A stretch of DNA of 64,000 nucleotides, from contig NZ_JAHHZQ010000002.1 in NCBI RefSeq assembly GCF_022606355.1, positions 372,001-436,000 on the forward strand, given 5' to 3'. This document shows positions 7,630 through 15,327 of the stretch, one piece after another; position 1 is the first letter of the stretch, and the number at the start of each line of letters is the position of its first letter. The notes under the pieces were generated by a model. That model worked only from the letters and a program-made list of their open reading frames with translations. It was not told the DNA's origin and ran no database searches. The DNA comes from Leifsonia shinshuensis (GTDB taxonomy: Bacteria > Actinomycetota > Actinomycetes > Actinomycetales > Microbacteriaceae). The position numbers were made by a program, and so were the translations under genes.

Positions 7630-8855
7630 CCCCTGATCGTCGGCCTTCCATTCGAGACAGTCGTGAGCGTACTCCTCTGTCTACCTTCACGGAAGAGTCT
7701 GTTCCTCAGCCGCGCCGCGACCAGGATGACGACGAGCGCGGCGACCGTCATCGCAGCGCCCACCCACAGCGGGGAGGCGTATCCCAGCCCGGCCGCGATG
7801 GTGAGGCCGCCGAGCCAGGCGCCCAGCGCGTTGCCGACGTTGAACGCGGCGATGTTCGCCCCCGAGGCGAGTGTGGGCGCGGACTCGGCCGAGCGGAGCA
7901 CGCGGAGCTGCAGAGCCGGCACCGTCGCGAACCCGGCCGCGCCCATCAGCACGAGCGCGATCACCGCTCCGACCGGCAGTGACGCGACCGCGGCGAACAG
8001 TCCGAGGATGACGGCGAGCGCGGCGAGCACCACCAGCAGCGTTCCGTCGATCGAGCGATCGGCGAACCGGCCGCCGACCGCGTTGCCGACGAAGAGTCCG
8101 ACACCGAAGAGGATGAGCAGCCACGGCACGGCCGCGGCCGGGAAGCCGGACAGGCCGGTCAGCGTGTAGGCGATATAGGTGAACGCACCGAACATCCCGC
8201 CGAACCCGAGCACGGTCGCGGCGAGCGAGAGCCACAGCTGCGCAGAGCGGAACGCCCGCAGTTCGCCGCGCAGGCCACCGGCCGCTGCGGTTCCGTCGGC
8301 GGCCTGTCCCGTCGACCGCGGCACCAGGATGGCGAGGCCCACGAAGGCGATCACGCCGATCGCGGTGATCGCCCAGAAGGTCGAGCGCCAGCCGAGCTGC
8401 TGCCCGAGCAGGGTGCCGAACGGGACCCCCAGGACATTCGCCGCGGTCAGTCCGGTGAACATGATCGCGATCGCGCGTGCCCTCTTGTCCGGTTCGACCA
8501 TCCCCGCCGCCACCACGGACCCGATGCCGAAGAACGCGCCGTGGCAGAGCGCTGCGACGATCCGTCCGGCGAGCATTGTCGGGTAGTCGGTCGCGACGGC
8601 CGACAGCGCGTTGCCGATGATGAACAGCACCATCAGTCCGAGCAGCACGGTCTTGCGCGGCAGCCGTGTGACGGCCGCCGTCAGGCCGACCGCACCGACC
8701 GCGACGGCGAGCGCGTAACCGGAGATGAGCCACCCGGCCGCGGCGGCGTCGACGTGGAAGTCGGCGCCGACCTCGGGCAGGAGCCCGGCGATCACGAACT
8801 CGGTGAGGCCGATGCCGAAACCGCCGAGGGCGAGCGCGATCAGGCCGACAGGCAT
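7626..8855 (-). CDS. MFS transporter, DHA1 family (AraJ/Cml-like efflux permease)
   Basis: A 409-residue protein with 12 predicted membrane helices. The N-terminus MPVGLIALALGGFGIGLTEF is typical of the sugar/drug efflux branch that includes AraJ and chloramphenicol exporters. AGGAG precedes the ATG. It is divergent from a MarR gene, with a TTGCA-type palindrome between them, so MarR-controlled drug export is likely. Its stop overlaps the start of the following exported-protein gene, an unexpected coupling between an efflux pump and a surface protein. The exported compound is unknown. Confidence 0.85.
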   Translation of the reverse strand: MPVGLIALALGGFGIGLTEFVIAGLLPEVGADFHVDAAAAGWLISGYALAVAVGAVGLTAAVTRLPRKTVLLGLMVLFIIGNALSAVATDYPTMLAGRIVAALCHGAFFGIGSVVAAGMVEPDKRARAIAIMFTGLTAANVLGVPFGTLLGQQLGWRSTFWAITAIGVIAFVGLAILVPRSTGQAADGTAAAGGLRGELRAFRSAQLWLSLAATVLGFGGMFGAFTYIAYTLTGLSGFPAAAVPWLLILFGVGLFVGNAVGGRFADRSIDGTLLVVLAALAVILGLFAAVASLPVGAVIALVLMGAAGFATVPALQLRVLRSAESAPTLASGANIAAFNVGNALGAWLGGLTIAAGLGYASPLWVGAAMTVAALVVILVAARLRNRLFREGRQRSTLTTVSNGRPTIRG

Positions 8856-8923
8856 GGGAACTCCTGGGAATGTCGGGGATGGTGGAGACGAACGCGTACC
8901 ATAGGTACTTGCAGACGCGTCCT

Positions 8924-8947
8924 AAATAGTTGCACATGCAATTACTT
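8924..8947. promoter_or_regulatory. Candidate MarR operator
   Basis: The core TTGCACATGCAA (8930-8941) is a near-perfect inverted repeat (TTGCA/TGCAA arms) inside an imperfect 24-bp dyad. It lies between the divergent MFS and MarR genes, which fits an autoregulating MarR repressor. Confidence 0.55.
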
Positions 8948-8987
8948 TGCGCAACCCGTCGTCTGCCGCCGACAGTGAGGAGACCCC

Positions 8988-9458
8988 GTGGGCATCGCCG
9001 ACGACGCCGTCGAAGTGCGCGCACAGGGCTGGCGAACGCTCGCCGCCCTCCACAACTTCATCGAGAACGAACTGGAGCGGTCGCTCTCCCGCGAGGCCGG
9101 CCTCTCCGTGGTCGAGTACACCGTGCTCGACGCCCTCAGCAGGCAGGACGGCTGGCACATGCGCATGCAGCAGCTCGCGCGCGCCAGCGCGCTCAGCCCG
9201 TCCGCCACCACCCGCCTGGTCAACCGGCTGGAGGAGCGCGGCCTCCTCACCCGCGTCGACTGCCTCGACGACAGACGCGGCATCTACACCGAGCTCACCG
9301 CCGGCGGCCACCGACTGCTCGACACGGCGCGTCCGGTACACGACGACGCGCTGGAGGCGGCCCTGCAGGAGGCGCACAGCATCCCCGAGCTCGCCCCCCT
9401 GCTCGACGCCCTTCCGCAGCTGGCGCTGGCCGGAGCGGGCGCCGGCGCGCGGAGCTAA
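8988..9458 (+). CDS. MarR-family transcriptional regulator
   Basis: A 156-residue winged-helix regulator: an N-terminal dimerisation helix, the wHTH around MQQLARASALSPSATTRLVNRLEERGLLTR (about residues 60-90) and the wing with the family-typical D-D-R-R (CLDDRRG). The GTG start at 8988 follows GTGAGGAGACCCC, a good ribosome site. It is transcribed away from the MFS exporter and probably represses it until a drug-like ligand binds. The last bases overlap the convergent membrane-protein gene by four. Confidence 0.88.
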   Translation: MGIADDAVEVRAQGWRTLAALHNFIENELERSLSREAGLSVVEYTVLDALSRQDGWHMRMQQLARASALSPSATTRLVNRLEERGLLTRVDCLDDRRGIYTELTAGGHRLLDTARPVHDDALEAALQEAHSIPELAPLLDALPQLALAGAGAGARS

Positions 9459-9955
9459 CGCAGCACCTCGACGAGGGCGACCCACGAGAACAGCACCGTC
9501 GTCACGATCGCCAGGATGGTCGCGATCGCGACCATCACCAGACCGACCGGCGACGCGAACCCCAGCAGAAGGACTCCGCCGACGAGGTCGAACAACAGCG
9601 GGAGGGTGAACACGGCGATCCGCTCGGCGTCGAACCGTCCGTAGCCGGTCGCCTTGGCGTCCGCCCGGATCGCGATCGAGGAGCGCACCGCGACGACACC
9701 GCACACCGCTGTCCCGCCGAGCACCTGGAGGCCGTAACCCCACGCCACTTGGCCGGGGATGAGCGCCGCGCAGCTCAAGGCGACTCCGAGGATCAGCGTT
9801 GCGATGGATGCGCCGGCTCGCGCGGCCAGCCCACGCGACTCGGCGATCTGGCGGATGTTCACCGACAGTGCCACGATCAGCAGCCCGCCCAGGGCCGCGC
9901 CGGCGCCCGCCACGGCCACGTTGAAGTCGGACCAGCCCTCCAAGAACCCCGTCAT
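9455..9955 (-). CDS. Small integral membrane protein of unknown function
   Basis: A 166-residue protein with four or five hydrophobic segments and the N-terminus MTGFLEGWSDFNVAVAGAGA. Proteins of this build are common and uncharacterised in actinobacteria. The ATG at 9955 begins the first segment; a longer reading into the upstream region would add a basic stretch of poor quality. It is convergent with the MarR gene and overlaps its stop by four bases. No function can be given. Confidence 0.65.
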   Translation of the reverse strand: MTGFLEGWSDFNVAVAGAGAALGGLLIVALSVNIRQIAESRGLAARAGASIATLILGVALSCAALIPGQVAWGYGLQVLGGTAVCGVVAVRSSIAIRADAKATGYGRFDAERIAVFTLPLLFDLVGGVLLLGFASPVGLVMVAIATILAIVTTVLFSWVALVEVLR

Positions 9956-10060
9956 GGGCGCAGCATCCCGGTCATGCGCACAGCGTAGCGGCCCACGCGC
10001 AGAGCGGCGCCGAACTGTCAAGTCTGGTGGGCCGGCGCACGCAGGGCGTATAACGGGTGC

Positions 10061-10414
10061 ATGGCCGACGCGATCACGAGCTGGATCGACCGCTACCGCA
10101 CCGCGTGGGAGTCGAACGACCCCGATGACATCCGCGCGCTGTTCACCGAGGACGCGAGCTACCGCACGGAGCCGTTCGCGGAGCCGTGGGACGGCCACCT
10201 CGAGATCGTCGAGGGCTGGCTGGACGCTCAGGACGACCCCGGGTCGGTCGACTTCGAGTGGCGGCTGCTCGGTCAGGACGGCGCCCAGTACTTCGTCGAG
10301 GGCGTCACCGACTACCACGACGGCCCGACCTACTCAAACCTGTGGGTGATCCGCCTGGCCGCCGACGGGCGAGCGGAGGAGTTCACCGAGTGGTGGATGG
10401 AGCAGGAGGGCTGA
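10061..10414 (+). CDS. SnoaL-like / NTF2-fold protein
   Basis: A 117-residue protein with the cone-shaped NTF2-like fold pattern: N-terminal helix ITSWIDRYRTAWESNDPDDIRALFTEDASYR, then strands ending in FTEWWMEQEG. This group contains small isomerases, hydratases and ligand-binding proteins; catalytic residues are not conserved enough to name a reaction. The ATG at 10061 is the first possible start. It stands alone between convergent genes. Confidence 0.75.
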   Translation: MADAITSWIDRYRTAWESNDPDDIRALFTEDASYRTEPFAEPWDGHLEIVEGWLDAQDDPGSVDFEWRLLGQDGAQYFVEGVTDYHDGPTYSNLWVIRLAADGRAEEFTEWWMEQEG

Positions 10415-10426
10415 GGGCCCGCCTCG

Positions 10427-10804
10427 TCAGAGAAGGCCGCCCAGCCACAGCCCCAGACCGGCCGCGGCGAGCGCGAGCAGGAGCATCCCGACCCCGTTGA
10501 CGAACGCCGCACGGTAGCGCCGCTGCTGCGCCAGGCGCACCGTCTCGTAGCTGGCCGTGCTGAACGTGGTGTATCCGCCGAGGAATCCGGTGCCGAGGAT
10601 GGCCCTCCACTCGGGAGGGAGGCCGTGGGCCGCCGCAAGCCCGGTCACCAGACCGAGCAGGAACGAGCCGGTCACATTGATCACCGTGGTGCCGAACGGG
10701 AACGCGATCCTGAAGCGTGCGCGCAGCACGCCGTCGAGCACCAGTCTCGAGACCGCGCCGAAGCCACCCGCGACCGCGACGGCGAGCGCGAGCAGGGGCG
10801 TCAC
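10427..10804 (-). CDS. fluC: Fluoride channel FluC (CrcB), second subunit
   Basis: A 125-residue, four-helix membrane protein. The FluC signatures are visible: TVINVTGSFLLG, whose Asn lies near the pore, and GGYTTFSTASYE, which carries the Phe/Ser/Thr fluoride pathway. FluC dimers export toxic fluoride. The GTG at 10804 overlaps the stop of the upstream fluC (GTGA). Paired dissimilar subunits in actinobacteria and firmicutes often form heterodimers, probably the case here. A fluoride riboswitch lies upstream of the pair. Confidence 0.92.
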   Translation of the reverse strand: MTPLLALAVAVAGGFGAVSRLVLDGVLRARFRIAFPFGTTVINVTGSFLLGLVTGLAAAHGLPPEWRAILGTGFLGGYTTFSTASYETVRLAQQRRYRAAFVNGVGMLLLALAAAGLGLWLGGLL

Positions 10805-11238
10805 CGGCGGGCTCCCCTGCGCCGCGCGATCGCGGCCGCCGCGGCGATGCCGGCGACGGAGGCGAGCGCTCCGATCACGATGGTCGCCACCGCGTAGCCG
10901 ATGCCGGAGACCGGCGCGTGGGCGACGAACAACCCGTCCGTGTCGACGGCGAACGAGCTGTACGTCGTGTAGCCGCCGAGGATGCCCGTGCCCGCGAACA
11001 GGCGCAGGTCGCGCCGGCGCCCCGCGTCCGGCCCGCGGAGGGCGAGAGCCTCCAGCAGCCAGCCGAGCACGAACGCCCCGGTCACGTTGATCACGAACGT
11101 GATCAGCGGGACGCCCGCGACCGTCGGCACGGCGGCGGACAGCAGGTAGCGCACGGTGGTGCCGATCGCACCGCCGACGAAGACGAGCAGCACGGACCGC
11201 CAGTGCAGGTGCACGGGCAATGAGGTTCTCGCGGACAC
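10801..11238 (-). CDS. fluC: Fluoride channel FluC (CrcB), first subunit
   Basis: A 145-residue four-helix protein with the family motifs FVINVTGAFVLG and GGYTTYSSFAVD. It is the promoter-proximal gene of a two-gene fluC operon whose leader contains a fluoride riboswitch about 27 bases upstream. The GTG start at 11238 is preceded by GAAGGGTGG; an alternative reading from an ATG at 11245 is in another frame and does not give the membrane protein. The two subunits would form the channel that keeps cytosolic fluoride low. Confidence 0.92.
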   Translation of the reverse strand: MSARTSLPVHLHWRSVLLVFVGGAIGTTVRYLLSAAVPTVAGVPLITFVINVTGAFVLGWLLEALALRGPDAGRRRDLRLFAGTGILGGYTTYSSFAVDTDGLFVAHAPVSGIGYAVATIVIGALASVAGIAAAAAIARRRGARR

Positions 11239-11265
11239 GCGGCATCCACCCTTCAGTGATGAAGC

Positions 11266-11328
11266 GCAGGAACTATCAGCGACCGTCGCGGTTCGGGCAC
11301 GCGTGCCCCGGCGAGATCCATCGCCGCT
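11266..11328 (-). promoter_or_regulatory. Fluoride riboswitch (crcB motif)
   Basis: On the minus strand the sequence runs GGCGATGGATCTCGCC, a GC-rich hairpin, GAACCGCGAC and then GCTGATAGTTCCTGC. These match the conserved blocks of the fluoride aptamer (GGCGAUG..., AACYGCC, GCUGAUGRC-UCCUAC), and GGATCT/AGTTCC can form the expected pseudoknot. It sits immediately upstream of the fluC pair, its usual place. Confidence 0.85.
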
Positions 11329-11334
11329 GGACCA

Positions 11335-11859
11335 CTATACCGGCGGGTACTCCCAGGGCAGCGCCTGGGACCCGCTGACCGGTGCCAGGGGCACGACGAT
11401 GATCGGACGGTGCTGCCGGTGGGCCAGGTGAACGGCGACCGACCCGTTGAAGAACTCGCGGAGGCTGCCGCGCAGTCCGGCCTCGCGGGTTCCGACCACG
11501 ATGTAGCGCGCGTCCATCTCGTCGGCGAGGCGCGCGAGCGCCCACGCGGGGTCGCCGGCGAGCTGCTTCAGCGTGTACGGGACGCCACGTCCGTTCATCA
11601 CCTCGCGGATGTCGGACTCGAGCTCGGGGTCGAACGTCTCTTCCTCGACCTCGGGGAGGTCGGGGTCGTACGGCAGGGCCACGACCGTGCCGTCCACATA
11701 GTTCGAGACCAGGTAGCGGTTGGGATCGACGTTGGCGCACACCAGCGGCACGTCGAGGTCGTCGGCCAGTCTGGCCGCCTGGTCGAGCACCGCTGTGGGC
11801 TGGCCGGGCACGACCGCCACGAGTACGCCGCCCGAGCCGGTGCTGCCATTGCCGCTCAT
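11335..11859 (-). CDS. Universal stress protein (UspA domain)
   Basis: A 174-residue single-domain Usp: first strand VLVAVVPGQPTAVLDQAARLADDLDVPLV, and a C-terminal nucleotide-binding segment YIVVGTREAGLRG...NGSVAVHLAH...IIVVP, close to but not exactly the G-2x-G-9x-G(S/T) ATP motif. The start at 11859 is chosen; an in-frame ATG at 11877 would add six residues and has a GGGAAG about seven bases upstream, so it is a real alternative. The role is stress or energy-state response, with partners unknown. It is upstream of the fluC operon but separated by the riboswitch. Confidence 0.85.
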   Translation of the reverse strand: MSGNGSTGSGGVLVAVVPGQPTAVLDQAARLADDLDVPLVCANVDPNRYLVSNYVDGTVVALPYDPDLPEVEEETFDPELESDIREVMNGRGVPYTLKQLAGDPAWALARLADEMDARYIVVGTREAGLRGSLREFFNGSVAVHLAHRQHRPIIVVPLAPVSGSQALPWEYPPV

Positions 11860-11960
11860 GCCCCTAGTGTGCACCATCCTCTGCTTCCCAGGATGACCCT
11901 CCCTTGGCTCGTCACCACCGGTGGGGTACGTTCGAACCCGAAGCCAGGGAGGCCACGGAA

Positions 11961-12392
11961 ATGAGCGAACACAAGACCGCGCTCCCCCGCGAGCGCCGCC
12001 GGACCACGCGCGGACTTCGGCCGCTGCCGCAGCTGACGCGCGATGCGACGGCACAGCTCAAACGCCTCCTGACCGCCGAGCTCGCACTGTTCAAGGCCGA
12101 GATGACGGCGAAGGCGAAGGCCGCGGGCATCGGCGCCGGGATGCTCGTGGGTGCTCTGGTCTTCGTCTTCTTCGCGCTGGGCGTGCTGGTGACGGCCGCC
12201 GTCTTCGCGTTCAGCCTGATCGTGCCGGGCTGGCTTGCCGCGCTCATCGTCGCCGGCATCCTCATCGTGGTGGCGATCATCCTGGCGCTGATCGGACGCG
12301 CGATGCTCAAGCGGGGAGTGCCTCCGGTTCCCGACGATCTCGGGCCGGAGCTGAAGGCGGACGCGCAGGCACTGCGAGGGGAGCAGCCGTGA
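11961..12392 (+). CDS. Phage holin superfamily III / Actinobacterial holin-X protein
   Basis: A 143-residue protein: a basic N-terminus, amphipathic helix (LTRDATAQLKRLLTAELALFKAEMTAKAKAAG), two membrane helices (about residues 55-80 and 88-112) and a short acidic tail. The family name comes from fold similarity to phage holins, but chromosomal copies such as this lie with DUF3618 and YihY genes and are thought to be envelope proteins. It starts an operon in which the next two genes overlap by 4 and 11 bases. Confidence 0.8.
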   Translation: MSEHKTALPRERRRTTRGLRPLPQLTRDATAQLKRLLTAELALFKAEMTAKAKAAGIGAGMLVGALVFVFFALGVLVTAAVFAFSLIVPGWLAALIVAGILIVVAIILALIGRAMLKRGVPPVPDDLGPELKADAQALRGEQP

Positions 12393-12592
12393 GCGGCAAA
12401 GGGATCAACACGCTCAAGCTCGAGCTGGAAGAGACGCGCGACGAGCTGGCGGCGACGCTCGACGACATCTTCGCCACGTTCAACCCGCTCGTGCAGATCC
12501 GTTCGCACCCGGTGGCATCGGCCGCCGTCTTCCTCGCCGTCGTGGGAGGTGCGGCCGCCCTCGTGGCGCGAGGACTCTCGCGTGGCCGCTGA
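12389..12592 (+). CDS. DUF3618 protein
   Basis: A 67-residue protein with the DUF3618 signature LELEETRDELAATLDDI, then one hydrophobic helix (VASAAVFLAVVGGAAALVA) and a basic end. The GTG at 12389 overlaps the previous stop. The family is confined largely to actinobacteria and occurs with the same neighbours; its molecular role is unknown. An envelope-associated membrane tether is a reasonable guess. Confidence 0.85.
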   Translation: MSGKGINTLKLELEETRDELAATLDDIFATFNPLVQIRSHPVASAAVFLAVVGGAAALVARGLSRGR

Positions 12593-13562
12593 CGTCTCCT
12601 GGCGACGCCTCCCCTGGGGATACATCCTCAAGCGCACCCTGCGCAGTTTCGGCCTGCACGCCTGCACGGACCTCGCCGCCGGCCTCACCTACTTCGGAGT
12701 GCTCTCGCTCTTCCCCGCGATGATCGCGCTGGTCAGCATCCTGGGGCTGGTGGGCCAGAGCCAGGCGGGCATCGGCGCGCTGTTCGGGATGGTGGACGAA
12801 CTGGCGCCCGGAATGCTGACCGTCGTGAAGCAGCCGATCGAGAGCCTGGCGTCGTCGCCGGCGACCGGCTGGGCGCTCGTGATCGGCGTGGTGGGTGCGA
12901 TCTGGTCGGCGTCCGGCTACGTTGGCGGTTTCGGCCGGGCGCTCAACCGGATCTACGGCGTGCGCGAGGGTCGGAGCGCGTTCGCTCTGCGGCCGGTCCA
13001 GCTCGGAGTGACGCTGGCGTCGCTCGTGCTGATCGCCGTGGTGGCCGTGCTCCTGGTGGTCTCCGGCCCGATCGCCGAGGCCCTCGGCAACGCGCTCGGC
13101 GTCGGCGACGCGGCGAAGACCGCGTGGTCGATCCTCCGCTGGCCGGTGGTCGTCGCCGCGCTGATCCTGCTGGTCGCCCTGCTCTACGCGGCGACCCCGA
13201 ACGTGCGCCAGCCGCGGTTCCGCTGGCTGACGCCCGGCGCCGTCGTGGCGATCGTCGCGCTCGGGATCGCCTCGACGCTGTTCGCGTTCTACGTCGCCAA
13301 CTTCGGCAGCTACGACAAGACCTACGGCACCCTGGCCGGGATCATCGTCTTCCTGCTGTGGATCTGGATCGCGAACGTGGCCCTTCTGCTCGGCGCCGAA
13401 CTCGACTCGGAGATCGGGAGGACACGCGAGCTGGTGCGCGGTGCCCGCGTCGAAGAGGGCAGGACTCTTCCGCTCAAATCCGACAAGGCGATCGTGAAGG
13501 CGGAAGACGCCGACGCGGCGGACACTCTGGCGGCGCGGGCGATCCGGCGGCGGTTCCGGTGA
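12582..13562 (+). CDS. YihY/BrkB family inner-membrane protein
   Basis: A 326-residue membrane protein with six helices. Family motifs are visible: an N-terminal amphipathic segment GLHACTDLAAGLTYFGVLSLFPAMIAL, the central IWSASGYVGGFGRALNRIYGV, and YDKTYGTLAGIIVFLLWIWIANVALLLGAELDSE. The GTG start at 12582 overlaps the DUF3618 gene by 11 bases, while the upstream ATG at 12549 would overlap much more. Despite older annotation as ribonuclease BN, this family is a transporter-like envelope protein of unknown substrate. An intrinsic terminator follows. Confidence 0.88.
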   Translation: MAADVSWRRLPWGYILKRTLRSFGLHACTDLAAGLTYFGVLSLFPAMIALVSILGLVGQSQAGIGALFGMVDELAPGMLTVVKQPIESLASSPATGWALVIGVVGAIWSASGYVGGFGRALNRIYGVREGRSAFALRPVQLGVTLASLVLIAVVAVLLVVSGPIAEALGNALGVGDAAKTAWSILRWPVVVAALILLVALLYAATPNVRQPRFRWLTPGAVVAIVALGIASTLFAFYVANFGSYDKTYGTLAGIIVFLLWIWIANVALLLGAELDSEIGRTRELVRGARVEEGRTLPLKSDKAIVKAEDADAADTLAARAIRRRFR

Positions 13563-13596
13563 GGGTGTCCGCGTCTGCGTCCAGGCGGCAGACCAC

Positions 13597-13638
13597 GGAC
13601 AGGGAGGGTGCTGTGATCCTCGTGCACCATCCCTGTCC
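13597..13638 (+). terminator. Hairpin after the holin-X/DUF3618/YihY operon
   Basis: GGACAGGGA and TCCCTGTCC form a perfect 9-bp stem with further partial pairing inside (GGGTG/CACC). There is no T-run, as is usual at high GC. It also lies just beyond the end of the convergent minus-strand gene at 13648. Confidence 0.65.
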
Positions 13639-13647
13639 GGTCACGGA

Positions 13648-14367
13648 TCAGCCGTGGTAACTGATCTTCGGCCCGCTGTGCCCCCGCTTCCGGCCGAAGT
13701 CGTACCGCACGTCCTTCGGAACCTCTGACTGCTTAGCGACCAGCAAGTTGGAGCCATGCTTCTTCCACGGGTTCTTCTTCGGGCTGTGCATCTTGTCGTA
13801 GCTGCGTTGCTTCGCTTGTGGCCGGCTCTTGGCTTCCTCCGCCACGGACTCCACGAACGACTCGGAGTCCCTCGTGTATGACTCCTCCGCGACCGGGTCG
13901 GCCGCGGCCGAGTCGGGGAGAAGGACGATCACGACCGGGTCGTAGTCCGGTTGGTGGTTGTCGCCGGCAGCGGTGAGGTCGAGCCCCTTCTCTTCCACAT
14001 TCGCCGGAGTGCTGCACGAGGCGGCCGTGGTGAGCCGGACGTCCAGGATCGTGATCAGACAGATGTCACCAGCGTTGTCGACGCCCGTCCAGAACGACTT
14101 CGCGCCGTCCGACCCGAGCTTCTGCAGGGTACTCCGATCGATTCCGCCCCTGATCAGCTGATCGGTGTCGATGGTCGCGGGGAATGCGTCCGCTGGCTCA
14201 TCCAACACGGCGATCACCCGCGCCGGAGACGGCCCATCGTGCCGAGCTTCCGCTGTCGCGACGGTAACGCCCACCGATGCGCCGATGCCGACCGTGAGCA
14301 CGCACGCGACAGCGCCCAAAATGACCCGGCTTCGGCGACCTTCGAGGTTCAGCTGATCGCGTAGCAT
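13648..14367 (-). CDS. Membrane-anchored extracytoplasmic protein of unknown function
   Basis: A 239-residue protein: short cytoplasmic start MLRDQLNLEGRRSR, one membrane helix (about 15-37), then an extracytoplasmic domain with two Cys (near ICLI and SCST) that could pair, and a basic C-terminus rich in Lys/Arg/His ending ISYHG. It overlaps the end of the upstream exported-protein gene by 19 bases, so the two are co-translated. G+C is visibly lower than in its neighbours. No family is recognised. The genes look like an accessory, possibly recently gained, pair. Confidence 0.6.
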   Translation of the reverse strand: MLRDQLNLEGRRSRVILGAVACVLTVGIGASVGVTVATAEARHDGPSPARVIAVLDEPADAFPATIDTDQLIRGGIDRSTLQKLGSDGAKSFWTGVDNAGDICLITILDVRLTTAASCSTPANVEEKGLDLTAAGDNHQPDYDPVVIVLLPDSAAADPVAEESYTRDSESFVESVAEEAKSRPQAKQRSYDKMHSPKKNPWKKHGSNLLVAKQSEVPKDVRYDFGRKRGHSGPKISYHG

Positions 14368-14762
14368 GTCAATCCGATCTGTCCCGTGGTCTTTGCTTGA
14401 GCGTTGGCCCACCAACAATTGCTGTAGCCAGGGCTGTACGGAGTGTGCAGGAAGCCGAGCCCTCCGCCCTTTTCGCTGGACGCTCCCGCGAGCAACCAGC
14501 CCGCTCCAGCCGTGTTTGTCAGGTGGAACTGGAAGATGTTCGTTGCTGCGGACCCCTGCGCACCACGGATGTTCAGCGGTGACTTGGTCTGTCGGATCTG
14601 ATCGCGGCTCGAGGCGAGCATGTCTGCGTAATACGTGTTCTTCGCTGACGCGGCAATCGGAACCGCCGTGGCCCCCACGACGATCGAGAGGACTGCAATA
14701 CCGGCGACCTTCGCTCTCCACTGTCTCGGAGACTCCTGCTCCACGTAGTTTCTGAATCTCAC
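14349..14762 (-). CDS. Secreted small protein of unknown function
   Basis: About 137 residues: a basic N-terminus and a signal peptide (VAGIAVLSIVVGATAVPIAASA, cut near SAKNT), giving a mature domain of roughly 97 residues rich in Ser, Gly, Asn and Trp with two Cys (SNCWW and LTCYAIS) near the C-terminus. The GTG at 14762 is preceded by GGAG at slightly long spacing; a GTG at 14795 is also possible. Paired with the membrane-anchored gene that overlaps its 3' end, it recalls secreted-peptide plus partner systems, but no known bacteriocin family fits. Confidence 0.55.
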   Translation of the reverse strand: MRFRNYVEQESPRQWRAKVAGIAVLSIVVGATAVPIAASAKNTYYADMLASSRDQIRQTKSPLNIRGAQGSAATNIFQFHLTNTAGAGWLLAGASSEKGGGLGFLHTPYSPGYSNCWWANAQAKTTGQIGLTCYAIS

Positions 14763-14967
14763 GTCTGTGTGTCTCCGTTCTTTCGTCCGCTGCACCCCGC
14801 CCCTCGGGGTCGGATCGGTGACGAACAGTACAGCACAGACCGTAACACATGTGAAGTTTTACCCGTCATCACTCCCCAGGGAGGTCGGTAGTGTCGAATC
14901 CGGCGTCGCTCGTTCGACGCTCCGGTGAACGACACACGTCGACGACACACGACAGAGAGGACCGATC

Positions 14968-15327
14968 ATGGCTCAGTTCGCCATCTTCATCTACGGCAAC
15001 GGGGTCGCCGGAACACCCGAGGAACTCGCCGAGCACGACCGTCACTCGGAGGACATGATCCGCGACGGCGAGCTGGTCGCCGCGTTCGCGCTGGCCCCGC
15101 ACACCGAGTCGACCTCGATCAGGGGAACCGGCACGACCGACGGTCCCTACACCGAGTCGAAGGAGATCATCGCGGGCCTCGGCATCATCGAGGCCGCCGA
15201 CCGGGAGGCCGCGCTCGCGATCGCCCGGCGCAATCCGGCGACCTGGCAGGGCGGCGGGGTGGAGGTGCGCGAAGTGATCGGGGCGTATGTCCGTCCCCAA
15301 GGAACGGCCGATACGCTCACTCCGTGA
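14968..15327 (+). CDS. YCII-related (DGPF domain) protein
   Basis: A 119-residue alpha-beta barrel protein of the YCII/DGPF group: MAQFAIFIYGN start, central DGPYTESKEIIAGLGIIEAADREAALAIARRNP. In actinobacteria DGPF proteins often sit beside ECF sigma factors; here the partner is a NUDIX hydrolase that overlaps by four bases. Catalytic activity is unproven for this subgroup. The ATG at 14968 follows GAGAGGACCGATC. Confidence 0.85.
   Translation: MAQFAIFIYGNGVAGTPEELAEHDRHSEDMIRDGELVAAFALAPHTESTSIRGTGTTDGPYTESKEIIAGLGIIEAADREAALAIARRNPATWQGGGVEVREVIGAYVRPQGTADTLTP

Noticed and set aside
12389-12592. Phage lysis cassette (holin-like gene with neighbours)
   Set aside because: Holin-X, DUF3618 and YihY proteins are chromosomal envelope families in actinobacteria; no endolysin or phage structural genes are nearby.
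14349-14762. Lactococcin 972-type bacteriocin
   Set aside because: Size and Gly/Trp/Cys content are suggestive, but the family sequence pattern and the usual ABC transporter and MacB-like partner are absent.
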